Assembly: GCA_021812985.1 (NCBI GenBank)
Contig: JAKAMG010000021.1
Span: 1-50,167, forward strand
DNA length: 50,167 nucleotides
Direction: 5' to 3'
From: Bacteroidota bacterium
GTDB taxonomy: Bacteria; Bacteroidota; Ignavibacteria; Kryptoniales; JAKASW01
Positions 8,358-15,853 of this stretch are shown piece after piece (positions within the stretch are counted from its first letter, which is position 1; the number at the start of each line of letters is the position of its first letter). Both the position numbers and the translations under genes were made by a program. Below the pieces are notes generated by a model. It was not told the DNA's origin, did not search any database, and saw only the letters and a program-made list of their open reading frames with translations.

Positions 8358-9761
8358 ATGAAGACTGAAGATACGATCGGGCAGGAAACGAAAGCGACGG
8401 CCAAGGCTAGCGCCGAGAACGCCGCTGCCGCGATCGAGCGTTTCATGGAGACCCGCGAAAGCTACATCAGGGCACTTGAAACCACCATAGAGATGCTCAA
8501 GACAAAAGTTGGCATGCACGAGAAGACTGAAAGCGACATAAAGCAGTCTCTCGATGAGATGATCGCCATGCAGCGGCTTGCCAATACCATCAGCACCGCC
8601 ACAGACCCTGTTTCCGTGTTCGATTCTCTGCTTGACCTGACACGCCAGGTAGTACCTGTGGCCGAAAGCATGATATTCGAGGTGGAGAGCTCCGGATCCC
8701 GCACTAAGCCCTTCCTGTCCACCTGTTCGGATCGCATGCTCAACGCGTCGCAGCACCTCCTCGAAGAGGGGATACTCGACTGGGTCATAGCTCAGAAGAA
8801 GACGACCGTGGTCCCCGATCTTAATACCTCGGTCGGAGAAGCCGGCGACAGGAATTTTGTCGTCGTCCCGCTGGTACTCAGGAACAAAGCCATCGGAGTC
8901 TACATCATCCACACCGAGAAGATGCGCAAGGCGTTTTCAGATTACGAGCTAATGCTTCTCGGTATACTTGCGAACCAGGCCGCAGTCGCAATAGAGAACC
9001 TCAGCAATATTGAGAGGCTTATAAACGCCGCGGAAGAACTGAAGAAGTCTCAGTCTCAGATGCTCCAGGCAGCCAAGCTTGCATCGGTCGGCGAGCTGGC
9101 CGGTGGTATTGCCCATGAGATTAATAACCCCCTTCAGATACTCCTTGGACACATCGCACTCCTCCAGCAGGGGAAAGACGTAGAGCACAGGATCGAGATT
9201 GTGAAAAGCCAAGTGCAGAGAATCGCTCAGATCACTAAACAACTCGTTTCGTTCTCGCGCAGCGTTCCCGAAGAGCTTCAGCATGAACTGATTAATGTGA
9301 ACTGGGCTATCAAGGAGATCATAACCCTGGTGGATTACCAGTTCAAGAATCGCGGCATCGATTTCGACCTCCGGTTTTCGGAGGAAATCCCGCCTCTGGA
9401 CTCGAACAAGAATTACCTCCAGCAAGCATTCCTCAACCTTCTAATAAATGCGAAGGACGCAATGCCTGATGGCGGGAAGATGCTGATCTCGACGGAATTT
9501 GTCGGTGGAAACGTCAACATCAGATTCACCGACACCGGCACAGGTATCAAGAAGGAGAATCTGTCGAAGATATTTGAGCCCTTCTTCACAACCAAGGAGC
9601 CGGGAAAAGGGACCGGGCTTGGGCTTCCGATCACGCGAGGCATCGTGAGGAAGTTCGGCGGCGAGTTGAAGGTTGAAAGTATCGAAGGAAGAGGGACGAC
9701 GTTCACCATAGCGCTCCCGGTGCAAGTGGGTGGCTCAAAAAGAAATGGAGGGATTAACTGA
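8358..9761 (+). CDS. GAF-domain sensor histidine kinase
   Basis: The 467-residue product has no membrane segment. A coiled-coil lead (about 15-70) is followed by a GAF domain (about 75-210), then HisKA with the H-box GGIAHEINNPL (phosphoaccepting His253) and an ATPase domain with the N-box LLINAKDA, the G1 box DTGTGI, an FFTTK segment and GTGLGL. It is therefore a soluble sensor kinase. The ATG at 8358 is preceded by GGAG with six-base spacing, which favours it over a TTG at 8346. No response regulator is adjacent. The REC-Hpt and CheY proteins at 20.3-21.4 kb in the same transcript are the nearest candidates for partners (inference). Confidence 0.94.
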   Translation: MKTEDTIGQETKATAKASAENAAAAIERFMETRESYIRALETTIEMLKTKVGMHEKTESDIKQSLDEMIAMQRLANTISTATDPVSVFDSLLDLTRQVVPVAESMIFEVESSGSRTKPFLSTCSDRMLNASQHLLEEGILDWVIAQKKTTVVPDLNTSVGEAGDRNFVVVPLVLRNKAIGVYIIHTEKMRKAFSDYELMLLGILANQAAVAIENLSNIERLINAAEELKKSQSQMLQAAKLASVGELAGGIAHEINNPLQILLGHIALLQQGKDVEHRIEIVKSQVQRIAQITKQLVSFSRSVPEELQHELINVNWAIKEIITLVDYQFKNRGIDFDLRFSEEIPPLDSNKNYLQQAFLNLLINAKDAMPDGGKMLISTEFVGGNVNIRFTDTGTGIKKENLSKIFEPFFTTKEPGKGTGLGLPITRGIVRKFGGELKVESIEGRGTTFTIALPVQVGGSKRNGGIN

Positions 9762-10432
9762 TGTTTGGAACACTGTTGATGTTTCTGACCGATACGACTT
9801 CAGTAGACATCAGGGCGCTTGTATCGCGCGACATAAGCAGAGCGACGCTCGGGGCGAACCAGGCCGCCGGAAAGAGTTTTGCCGAGCGCGTCTTCGGAGT
9901 GTCCGAATTTGTTCTGATGGTTGAGCTCGGGCTGATTCTGGTCATGACAGCCATACTTATTGCCCTCATTGTCCGCGCCAGGCGCCTCATGAGAGAGCAG
10001 AAAGAGAAGGTGGCCTCAGCGGAGCGGATGACCGTCAAGCGACCGGGTACCATTTCAAAATCTGACATCGAGAGAATCCTCAACCAGATCGCACGTGAAA
10101 AGGTGAAGTCGGTGGAGATGGGGGCCGGAAAATACTATGTGGACGACAATGGCAGGCTCGATTCCGGCGCGGCAATTCATGAGATGGCAAGGACGCACGG
10201 AATGGAATCGGAGCGCCTGAATTTCGCGATCTCATATGCCTCCCAGGCGGCAAAACAGTCCGGCACTAAGTTCAAGGAAGCTTTCGCCCTCGTCAGCGAG
10301 GAGTCCGATCTGAACGTCCTCGCCCGTCAGCTCAAGATGGGAAAAGGAGAACTCGAGCTGATACTCGCCTTGAAGAAGAGCAAGATAGCCAACTCGCGCA
10401 GCCTGCCTAAGAAAAGCGAGGGGAAGCGATGA
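9761..10432 (+). CDS. Membrane-anchored protein with SwrB/DUF2802-like C-terminal motif
   Basis: The 223-residue protein has one clear membrane helix (about 50-73, ending ALIVRARRLMREQ) followed by a basic, probably helical linker. The C-terminus reads ESDLNVLARQLKMGKGELELILALKKS. The pattern of an L-A-R-x-L-x-M-G-K-G-E core followed by L-I-L-x-L resembles the C-terminal motif of DUF2802 proteins and of Bacillus SwrB/DUF6115 proteins, which occur in flagellar clusters; SwrB helps activate the flagellar export apparatus. The resemblance is from memory of the motif and is tentative. It overlaps the kinase stop by one base (TGATG) and flgF by ATGA, so it is firmly part of the operon. Confidence 0.82.
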   Translation: MFGTLLMFLTDTTSVDIRALVSRDISRATLGANQAAGKSFAERVFGVSEFVLMVELGLILVMTAILIALIVRARRLMREQKEKVASAERMTVKRPGTISKSDIERILNQIAREKVKSVEMGAGKYYVDDNGRLDSGAAIHEMARTHGMESERLNFAISYASQAAKQSGTKFKEAFALVSEESDLNVLARQLKMGKGELELILALKKSKIANSRSLPKKSEGKR

Positions 10433-11178
10433 TAAAGGGAATTTACACAAGCGCGCTCGGTCTCATCCCTCTGCAGAAGAGGCTCGAGGTTATCGCGAAC
10501 AACCTGGCCAACGTGAACACGACTGCTTTCAAGAGGGACGATGCCTTCACCAACGAGCTCATCTCGGCAAACACGCTGTTCCGCGACGGCAGTGCTGATC
10601 CGACTCAGAAGGACGTGAGCGATCAGACATACACGGATTTCTCCCAGGGAACCCTGCAGCAGACGAACAATCCGCTCGACGTCGCGCTGGACGGAAAGGG
10701 CTTCTTCGTCGTCCAGACGCAGGACGGGGTTCGGCTGACGCGTGACGGCTCGTTCACGCTTTCCTCGGACGGAGTTCTCCAAACCCGAGACGGCGCGCCC
10801 GTCTTGGGAACCGGAGGTCCGATTCGTATCAGCGATATTCAGGCCATCCAACAGAGCAAGCTTGTGATAGATCGCGACGGGACCGTAAAGGCCGGAAACG
10901 AAGTCTACGGCCAGCTCAGGGTGGTGGCGCCGCCGAATTACGGCCAGGTTTCCAAGGCAGGCGCAAATCTTTACACTCTTGATTCCGGTGCCTCGCTACA
11001 GGACGCGCCGGCCTCGAGCGTTACCGTTCGCCAGGGATACCTTGAGGGCTCGAATGTGAATCCAATCGATGAGATGGTGGCCATGATTCAGCTTCAGCAG
11101 GATTTTCAGGCGGGACAGAAGGCCGTCACGAGTCAGGACAGTTCGCTGAACGACGTGAACCAGGTCGGGCAGGTATGA
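10429..11178 (+). CDS. flgF: Flagellar proximal rod protein FlgF
   Basis: This 249-residue protein has the hallmark N-terminus of axial flagellar proteins (GIYTSALGL, then ANNLANVNTTAFKRDD), a middle D1 segment with VALDGKGFFVVQ and RDGSFTLSSDG, and the C-terminal helix QGYLEGSNVNPIDEMVAMI. As the first of two adjacent FlgF/FlgG-type genes, and the more divergent one, it is best called FlgF, a proximal rod subunit exported by the flagellar type III system. It begins inside the stop of the upstream gene (ATGATAA). Confidence 0.93.
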   Translation: MIKGIYTSALGLIPLQKRLEVIANNLANVNTTAFKRDDAFTNELISANTLFRDGSADPTQKDVSDQTYTDFSQGTLQQTNNPLDVALDGKGFFVVQTQDGVRLTRDGSFTLSSDGVLQTRDGAPVLGTGGPIRISDIQAIQQSKLVIDRDGTVKAGNEVYGQLRVVAPPNYGQVSKAGANLYTLDSGASLQDAPASSVTVRQGYLEGSNVNPIDEMVAMIQLQQDFQAGQKAVTSQDSSLNDVNQVGQV

Positions 11179-11360
11179 CACTGGTAACGTTGACCGGCTC
11201 CGGCGGAAGGCTGCATTGCGTCGTCAGTTCCGGCGTCGTCACAGCCGAGAGCGAGTCGAAGAGCCTGATGGGCGCGCTCGCCAAAGCGTACGTAAAACTT
11301 GTTTTAGTCAGGATTGAGAAAAGTATTTCAAAGTGGAGGAAAATATGGACAGAGCGTTGA
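11175..11360 (+). CDS. Possible 61-residue protein between flgF and flgG (uncertain)
   Basis: An ATG at 11175 overlaps the flgF stop as ATGA, the same coupling used at many junctions here. The frame is open for 61 codons and runs 16 bases into flgG. The first forty codons favour G or C at the third position, like the neighbouring genes; the last twenty do not. The product (MTLVTLTGSGG at the start, basic WRKIWTER at the end) has no domain I recognise. The alternative is that 11179-11344 is a 166-base untranslated spacer, exceptionally long for this operon. I treat it as a candidate only. Confidence 0.35.
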   Translation: MTLVTLTGSGGRLHCVVSSGVVTAESESKSLMGALAKAYVKLVLVRIEKSISKWRKIWTER

Positions 11361-12133
11361 AGACTGCCGCTACGGGAATGTACGCACAGCAGCTGAACGT
11401 GGATGCTATCGCCAACAATCTCGCGAACGTCAACACGACATCATTCAAGTCGACTCGCGTCGAATTCCAGGATCTGATGTACGAAACACTGAGAGCGACA
11501 GGTACTCCGGACCAGCAGGGAGGCACGCCGCCGGCCGAGCTCCAGGTTGGCGACGGTACGATACCGTCTTCGACGACGAGGAATTTCGGTCAGGGAGATC
11601 TCACCCCTACCCAGAACCAGCTCGACTTCGCTATTCAGGGAGACGGTTTCTTCCGCATCAGGATGCCTGACGGTTCAGAGTCGTACACGAGAGACGGTTC
11701 GTTTAAAGTCTCAGCCGACGGGAATCTGGTTACGTCCAACGGCTACCTCGTCGAGCCCGGGCTAACAATTCCTCAGGACACCACTGGCGTTCAGGTTGGG
11801 GCGGATGGTACAGTCCAGGTAACCGTATCCGGTCAGACAAATCCGGTCACGCTCGGCCAGATAGAGCTTGCGAAGTTCATCAACCCCGACGGCCTCCACG
11901 CACTGGGAAGCAACCTTTACTCGCAGACAGTTGCGTCGGGTACGCCGATACTCGGAAACGCAAACTCTACCGGCTTCGGGACGATTCAGCAAGGATATCT
12001 TGAATCGTCGAACGTTTCCATCGTGAACGAAATGGTCAAGATGATCGAGGCCGAGAGGGCATACGAGTTGAACTCCAAGGCGGTCCAGACAGCCAACAGT
12101 ATGATCCAGCTCGCAAACAACCTGAAACAATAG
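11345..12133 (+). CDS. flgG: Flagellar distal rod protein FlgG
   Basis: From ATG 11345 the protein has 262 residues, almost exactly the family length. GGAGG lies five bases before this ATG, which decides against a GTG at 11333. The N-terminus MDRALKTAATGMYAQQLN and ANNLANVNTTSFKSTR, the internal AIQGDGFFRIRMPDG and YTRDGSFKV, and the C-terminus QGYLESSNVSIVNEMVKMI with AYELNSKAVQT are diagnostic of FlgG. It builds the distal rod that passes through the P and L rings encoded downstream. Confidence 0.97.
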   Translation: MDRALKTAATGMYAQQLNVDAIANNLANVNTTSFKSTRVEFQDLMYETLRATGTPDQQGGTPPAELQVGDGTIPSSTTRNFGQGDLTPTQNQLDFAIQGDGFFRIRMPDGSESYTRDGSFKVSADGNLVTSNGYLVEPGLTIPQDTTGVQVGADGTVQVTVSGQTNPVTLGQIELAKFINPDGLHALGSNLYSQTVASGTPILGNANSTGFGTIQQGYLESSNVSIVNEMVKMIEAERAYELNSKAVQTANSMIQLANNLKQ

Positions 12134-12144
12134 GAGAAAATGTA

Positions 12145-12858
12145 ATGAAGAGCGTTGGCCTGGCGGGAATCCCGGCGCTTATAATTGCGCTGTTCATGTC
12201 TGTTGCGGGAGCTGCGGCTCAAACCGTCAGCGGTTCCGCAGTGAGAGACGTGGTGGCGTCATATATAAAGGAAAGCATCTCTCACTCCACAGAAACGTCG
12301 GTCGAGTTCGAGGATCTTAGAATGAGCTACAGCGTCGGTTATGAGAAGAGCCACCTTGTAGTTGCATCCGCGAATTCTCCGACGATGAAAGGGCTCGTGA
12401 CCTTCCTGGTCAAGGCCCGGCCGGTAGGCGCGGAGAAAGGCTTCACCCAGATTATCCCGGTCACTGTCAGGATAAGAACCTTCCAGAAGGTCCTCGTCGC
12501 CGCCGAGACGGTGAGCCCGCGCACGGAAATCACCAGTGACCAGATAAACGCGGTCAGGACAGAGACGACGGACATCCAGAATCCCGTTACTGAACTCTCC
12601 CAGTTAAAGGGGATGTGGTCTACAAGATGGATCCAGGGAGGGAAGGTCCTGACGTTCGACATGTTTGCCGAAGAACCTGTTGTCAAGCAGGGCCAGGACG
12701 TGACGATCGTCTTCAGGACGAAGAATGTCACCGTGAGGGATCAGGGAAACGCTTTGCAGGACGGGAAGATGAACGACATCATCAGGGTTGCGAACGAAAA
12801 TAAAGATTACCTCCGCGCTAAGGTCATAGGCAGAGGCGAAGTGGTTTTGGTGAATTGA
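12145..12858 (+). CDS. flgA: Flagellar P-ring assembly chaperone FlgA
   Basis: The 237-residue product begins with a signal peptide (hydrophobic core about residues 6-24, cleavage after AGAAA) for export to the periplasm. The C-terminal half has the SAF-like region of FlgA: RTFQKVLVAAETVSPRTEI, then a section with GKVLTFDMFAEEPVVKQGQ and the end DYLRAKVIGRGEVVLVN. FlgA helps the P-ring protein FlgI assemble around the rod. An AGGAG ten bases before the ATG at 12145 supports the start. The order flgG-flgA-flgH-flgI is standard. Confidence 0.92.
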   Translation: MKSVGLAGIPALIIALFMSVAGAAAQTVSGSAVRDVVASYIKESISHSTETSVEFEDLRMSYSVGYEKSHLVVASANSPTMKGLVTFLVKARPVGAEKGFTQIIPVTVRIRTFQKVLVAAETVSPRTEITSDQINAVRTETTDIQNPVTELSQLKGMWSTRWIQGGKVLTFDMFAEEPVVKQGQDVTIVFRTKNVTVRDQGNALQDGKMNDIIRVANENKDYLRAKVIGRGEVVLVN

Positions 12859-12922
12859 GGTTTGAAAGGCGAACATGTGCAACGGGACGAAGGCGCGAGG
12901 CACAAGGCACAATGGAGTTGAG

Positions 12923-13489
12923 ATGATGAAAACAATTATGATAACGCTCTTTCTTGCCGGTATATCTTACGGACAGGTTATGCAGAATCCGGCGGCATCG
13001 CTTTTCTCGGATTACAAGGCGAGCAGAGTAGGTGATGCAGTAACCGTCATCGTAACCGAGCAGAACTCCGCTTCCAAAGATGCATCGACGAGCACGAGCA
13101 GAGCGAGCACTATCGGTGCGAACGGCTCGGCAACGTACGGAAGCGCGAACCTTCCGTCGGGTGCACTATCCCTCGGTACAACCAACGGCTTTCAGGGGAG
13201 CGGCTCGACTAGCGAAAAGGGGAGCGTGCAGGCCACAGTCAGCGCGCAAGTGGTGAAGGTGGATCAGTATGGAAACCTTGAAATCAAAGGGAGCCGTCTT
13301 ATCTCCGTGAACGGTCAGGACCAGGTGATAAAGCTTAGCGGAATCATCAGGCCGTCGGACATACAGCCGGACAACACGATATATTCGTCACAGATTTCTG
13401 ATGCCCAGATAGTATTCGAAGGTTCCGGATCCATCAATCAGTCTCAGAGCCCTGGCTGGCTGACGAAATTATTCCATTGGCTCTTCTGA
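12923..13489 (+). CDS. flgH: Flagellar L-ring protein FlgH, apparently not lipidated
   Basis: The start at ATG 12923 (or the adjacent ATG at 12926) follows GGAG and gives 188 residues beginning with a signal peptide MMKTIMITLFLAGISYGQ. Conserved FlgH blocks follow: SLFSDYKASRVGDAVTVIV, then GSVQATVSAQVVKVDQYGN and GNLEIKGSRLI, with a C-terminal SGIIRPSDI and QISDAQIVFEGSG. FlgH forms the outer-membrane L ring. Classical FlgH is a lipoprotein, but this protein contains no cysteine at all after the signal, so it cannot be lipidated in the usual way. It lies between flgA and flgI. Confidence 0.93.
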   Translation: MMKTIMITLFLAGISYGQVMQNPAASLFSDYKASRVGDAVTVIVTEQNSASKDASTSTSRASTIGANGSATYGSANLPSGALSLGTTNGFQGSGSTSEKGSVQATVSAQVVKVDQYGNLEIKGSRLISVNGQDQVIKLSGIIRPSDIQPDNTIYSSQISDAQIVFEGSGSINQSQSPGWLTKLFHWLF

Positions 13490-13494
13490 GGTAA

Positions 13495-14586
13495 ATGATG
13501 AAAAAGATACTTCTCATCCTGCTGGTAGCGAGCTCCGCGGCATACGCGACGCGGATCAAAGACATAGCCTACTTTAAGGGCGTCAACGATTATCAGGTCA
13601 TCGGCTACGGACTCGTGGTCGGACTAAACGGCACGGGCGATTCGCAGATGTCGATATTCACGCAGCAGTCTGTTGCGAGCATGCTCAAGAGATTTGGTAT
13701 AACCGTGAATCAATCCCAGGTTCGCATGAGAAACGTTGCTGCAGTCATGGTCGTCGCCAATATTCCTCCTTTTTCAACGAACGGTGCATCTATAGACGTA
13801 ACGGTTTCGTCGATGGGCGACGCCACCAGCCTTCAGGGGGGAGCGCTTCTCCTGACATCTTTGATTGGCAGAGATGGCCGGGTCTATGCCACGGCTCAGG
13901 GCCCGCTTTCGGTAGGAGGTTTCGACGTCAGGATGGCCGGAACTCAGCTGCAGAGGAATTACACGACCACCGGGAGAATCCCAAACGGCGGGATCGTGCA
14001 GGACACGCCGCCGGTTGATTTCGTAAACAACTGGGTTCTCTCAATAGTCCTCTCTCAGGAAGACTTCACGACCGCCAATCGCGTCGCGGATACAATCAAC
14101 AAAAGCGTTGGCGACACGGTCGCAGATGCCATAGACGGCGGAACGATCAACGTGAAGGTTCCGGCCGCATTTCAGTCGAAAGACAAGCTTGTGCAGTTCA
14201 TATCACAGATAGAGATGCTTCAGGTAGTTCCGGACGTTGTTGCCAGGGTCGTGATAAACGAGAGGACAGGCACCGTTGTCGTCGGCCAGAACGTGACAGT
14301 ACTGCCGGTGGCTATATCGCACGGGAATCTGAACATAGAGATACAGGCGTATCCGGTCATCTCACAGCCGGCTCCATTCTCTCAGGGGCAGACAGTTGTG
14401 ACGCAGGCAGCGACGGCACAGGCGACGCAGGACACGAATTCGGTTGTGGCGATAAACGGCGCCGCGACGGTGCAGGACATAGCGACAGCCTTGAATTCAC
14501 TCAAGGTGAGACCGCGTGACATAATCGCGATATTCCAGGCTTTGAAGGCCGCCGGTGCCTTGAAGGCCGAACTGGTAATCATGTAA
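13495..14586 (+). CDS. flgI: Flagellar P-ring protein FlgI
   Basis: The 363-residue protein starts with a signal peptide (MMKKILLILLVASSAAYA) and continues with the FlgI signature RIKDIAYFKGVNDYQVIGYG and LVVGLNGTGD. Further conserved blocks include MRNVAAVMVVANIPPF, TSLIGRDGRVYATAQGPLS and, near the end, ALNSLKVRPRDIIAIFQALK with terminal AELVIM. FlgI forms the periplasmic P ring around the rod. Either of the two tandem ATGs (13495, 13498) may be used; the Shine-Dalgarno-like TGAGG overlaps the flgH stop. Confidence 0.96.
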   Translation: MMKKILLILLVASSAAYATRIKDIAYFKGVNDYQVIGYGLVVGLNGTGDSQMSIFTQQSVASMLKRFGITVNQSQVRMRNVAAVMVVANIPPFSTNGASIDVTVSSMGDATSLQGGALLLTSLIGRDGRVYATAQGPLSVGGFDVRMAGTQLQRNYTTTGRIPNGGIVQDTPPVDFVNNWVLSIVLSQEDFTTANRVADTINKSVGDTVADAIDGGTINVKVPAAFQSKDKLVQFISQIEMLQVVPDVVARVVINERTGTVVVGQNVTVLPVAISHGNLNIEIQAYPVISQPAPFSQGQTVVTQAATAQATQDTNSVVAINGAATVQDIATALNSLKVRPRDIIAIFQALKAAGALKAELVIM

Positions 14587-14591
14587 GAGTC

Positions 14592-15410
14592 ATGGATAAG
14601 GTTCAGAGCGCAGCTACAGGACATATTCAGTTCACCGACCAGCAAAAGGCGAAGCTGAAGAACGCCGTGAAGGGCTTCGAGGCGGTGTTCATGGAGTATA
14701 TGCTTAAGTCGATGCAGGAGACAACCAAGATAGATGGCAGCAGCGACGAAGGTGGCTATGGCAATGACATCATGAACGGGCTCTTCAACATGAAACTCTC
14801 TGAATACATGAGCAACAACACAAATCTCGGGATAGGGAACATGCTGTACAAGCAGTTCACCGGCGAAGACATGAACTCACAGACGCCCGGTGTGTCGGAG
14901 CCGAATCAGGGACCGGATCCCGGATATTTCCTCCAGGAAATCAGGAACATCCAGGCTCAGGCGTCGGGTCAGGTGAACCGGCCTGACTCTTTGTTGAAGA
15001 ACGTCGGAAAATATTCCGATATAATTAATGAAGCGGCAGGCACGTATGATCTTCAACCAAATCTCATCAAGGCGGTAATCGCCGCGGAGTCCGCGGGCAA
15101 ACCGGATTCTCTCTCATCGAAAAACGCGAAAGGCCTCATGCAGCTTACTGACTCCACTGCGAAAGACATGGGAGTCTCGAATTCTTTCGATCCGTGGGAA
15201 AACATAATGGGCGGTTCAAAATATCTGAAGAGCCTTATCGAGAGGTACTCGGGAAATCTCACGAAGGCTCTGGCGTCATACAACGCAGGACCAGGAACCG
15301 TCGACCAGTACGGCGGCGTTCCACCCTATCCCGAGACGCAAAACTACGTCAGGAAAGTAATGAGTTATCTGAACATGTTTGACGGAAACGAGGTGAGCAA
15401 TGACAAATAG
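14592..15410 (+). CDS. flgJ: FlgJ-type rod-binding protein fused to an SLT lytic transglycosylase
   Basis: The 272-residue protein has two domains. Residues 20-90 form the FlgJ rod-binding domain (KNAVKGFEAVFMEYMLKSM). Residues 143-262 form a soluble lytic transglycosylase domain with the catalytic glutamate E166 in AVIAAESAGK, GLMQLTDSTA and SYNAGPGTVDQYGG. It would bind the growing rod and cut peptidoglycan to let it through. The textbook enterobacterial FlgJ carries a glucosaminidase domain instead, so the enzymatic half differs. There is no obvious signal peptide, consistent with export by the flagellar apparatus. It overlaps flgN by 11 bases. Confidence 0.92.
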   Translation: MDKVQSAATGHIQFTDQQKAKLKNAVKGFEAVFMEYMLKSMQETTKIDGSSDEGGYGNDIMNGLFNMKLSEYMSNNTNLGIGNMLYKQFTGEDMNSQTPGVSEPNQGPDPGYFLQEIRNIQAQASGQVNRPDSLLKNVGKYSDIINEAAGTYDLQPNLIKAVIAAESAGKPDSLSSKNAKGLMQLTDSTAKDMGVSNSFDPWENIMGGSKYLKSLIERYSGNLTKALASYNAGPGTVDQYGGVPPYPETQNYVRKVMSYLNMFDGNEVSNDK

Positions 15411-15843
15411 TGACTATCAATCGCTCCTGAACACCACTGAGCTCGAGAAGAGCGAGTTTGAGAACATGATCGACATACTCATCAGGAAGCAGAAGGCGAT
15501 AGAGCGTCTCGATACCGCTGAGATACAAAGCATTGTCAGGGAAGAGTTTCAGCAGCTGAACAGGATACAGGGCGCGGAGAAAGCGCGCGTGTCGACGATC
15601 GGCTCGCTCGGTTTGAAAGCGCAGGACCTCGGTGATGCTGAAGCCCTGGCCGGCAAGCTCGGCCGGGATCGGTCGGCGACGTATGCGGCGCTCCATTCGG
15701 CATTCAGGAAGGTGCACGCGCAGGTTGTCCAGCTGAACAGCATCACGAACGCTTTGCTCGTGCACTCAATAGCATTCATCAAACAGAACATCCGGATCCT
15801 CACTGACAACGGAAACCGGAAGCTCGTCGACAAGAAAGCCTGA
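15400..15843 (+). CDS. flgN: FlgN-family chaperone for hook-filament junction proteins
   Basis: The 147-residue protein is almost entirely helical and charged, with heptad-like stretches (LEKSEFENMIDILIRKQKAI and REEFQQLNRIQ), typical of FlgN. FlgN chaperones bind FlgK and FlgL and deliver them to the export gate. Sequence conservation in this family is low, so the call leans on size, composition and the position directly before flgK and flgL. The start at 15400 lies inside flgJ and follows GAGGTGAG. Confidence 0.82.
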   Translation: MTNSDYQSLLNTTELEKSEFENMIDILIRKQKAIERLDTAEIQSIVREEFQQLNRIQGAEKARVSTIGSLGLKAQDLGDAEALAGKLGRDRSATYAALHSAFRKVHAQVVQLNSITNALLVHSIAFIKQNIRILTDNGNRKLVDKKA

Positions 15844-15853
15844 CGGTCGGAAG

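Noticed and set aside
7608-8912. A 434-codon open frame on the minus strand across the second HDOD gene and the kinase gene
   Set aside because: It is antisense to two clear protein families, has no ribosome-binding site and no recognisable product; long antisense frames arise from the codon bias of these genes.
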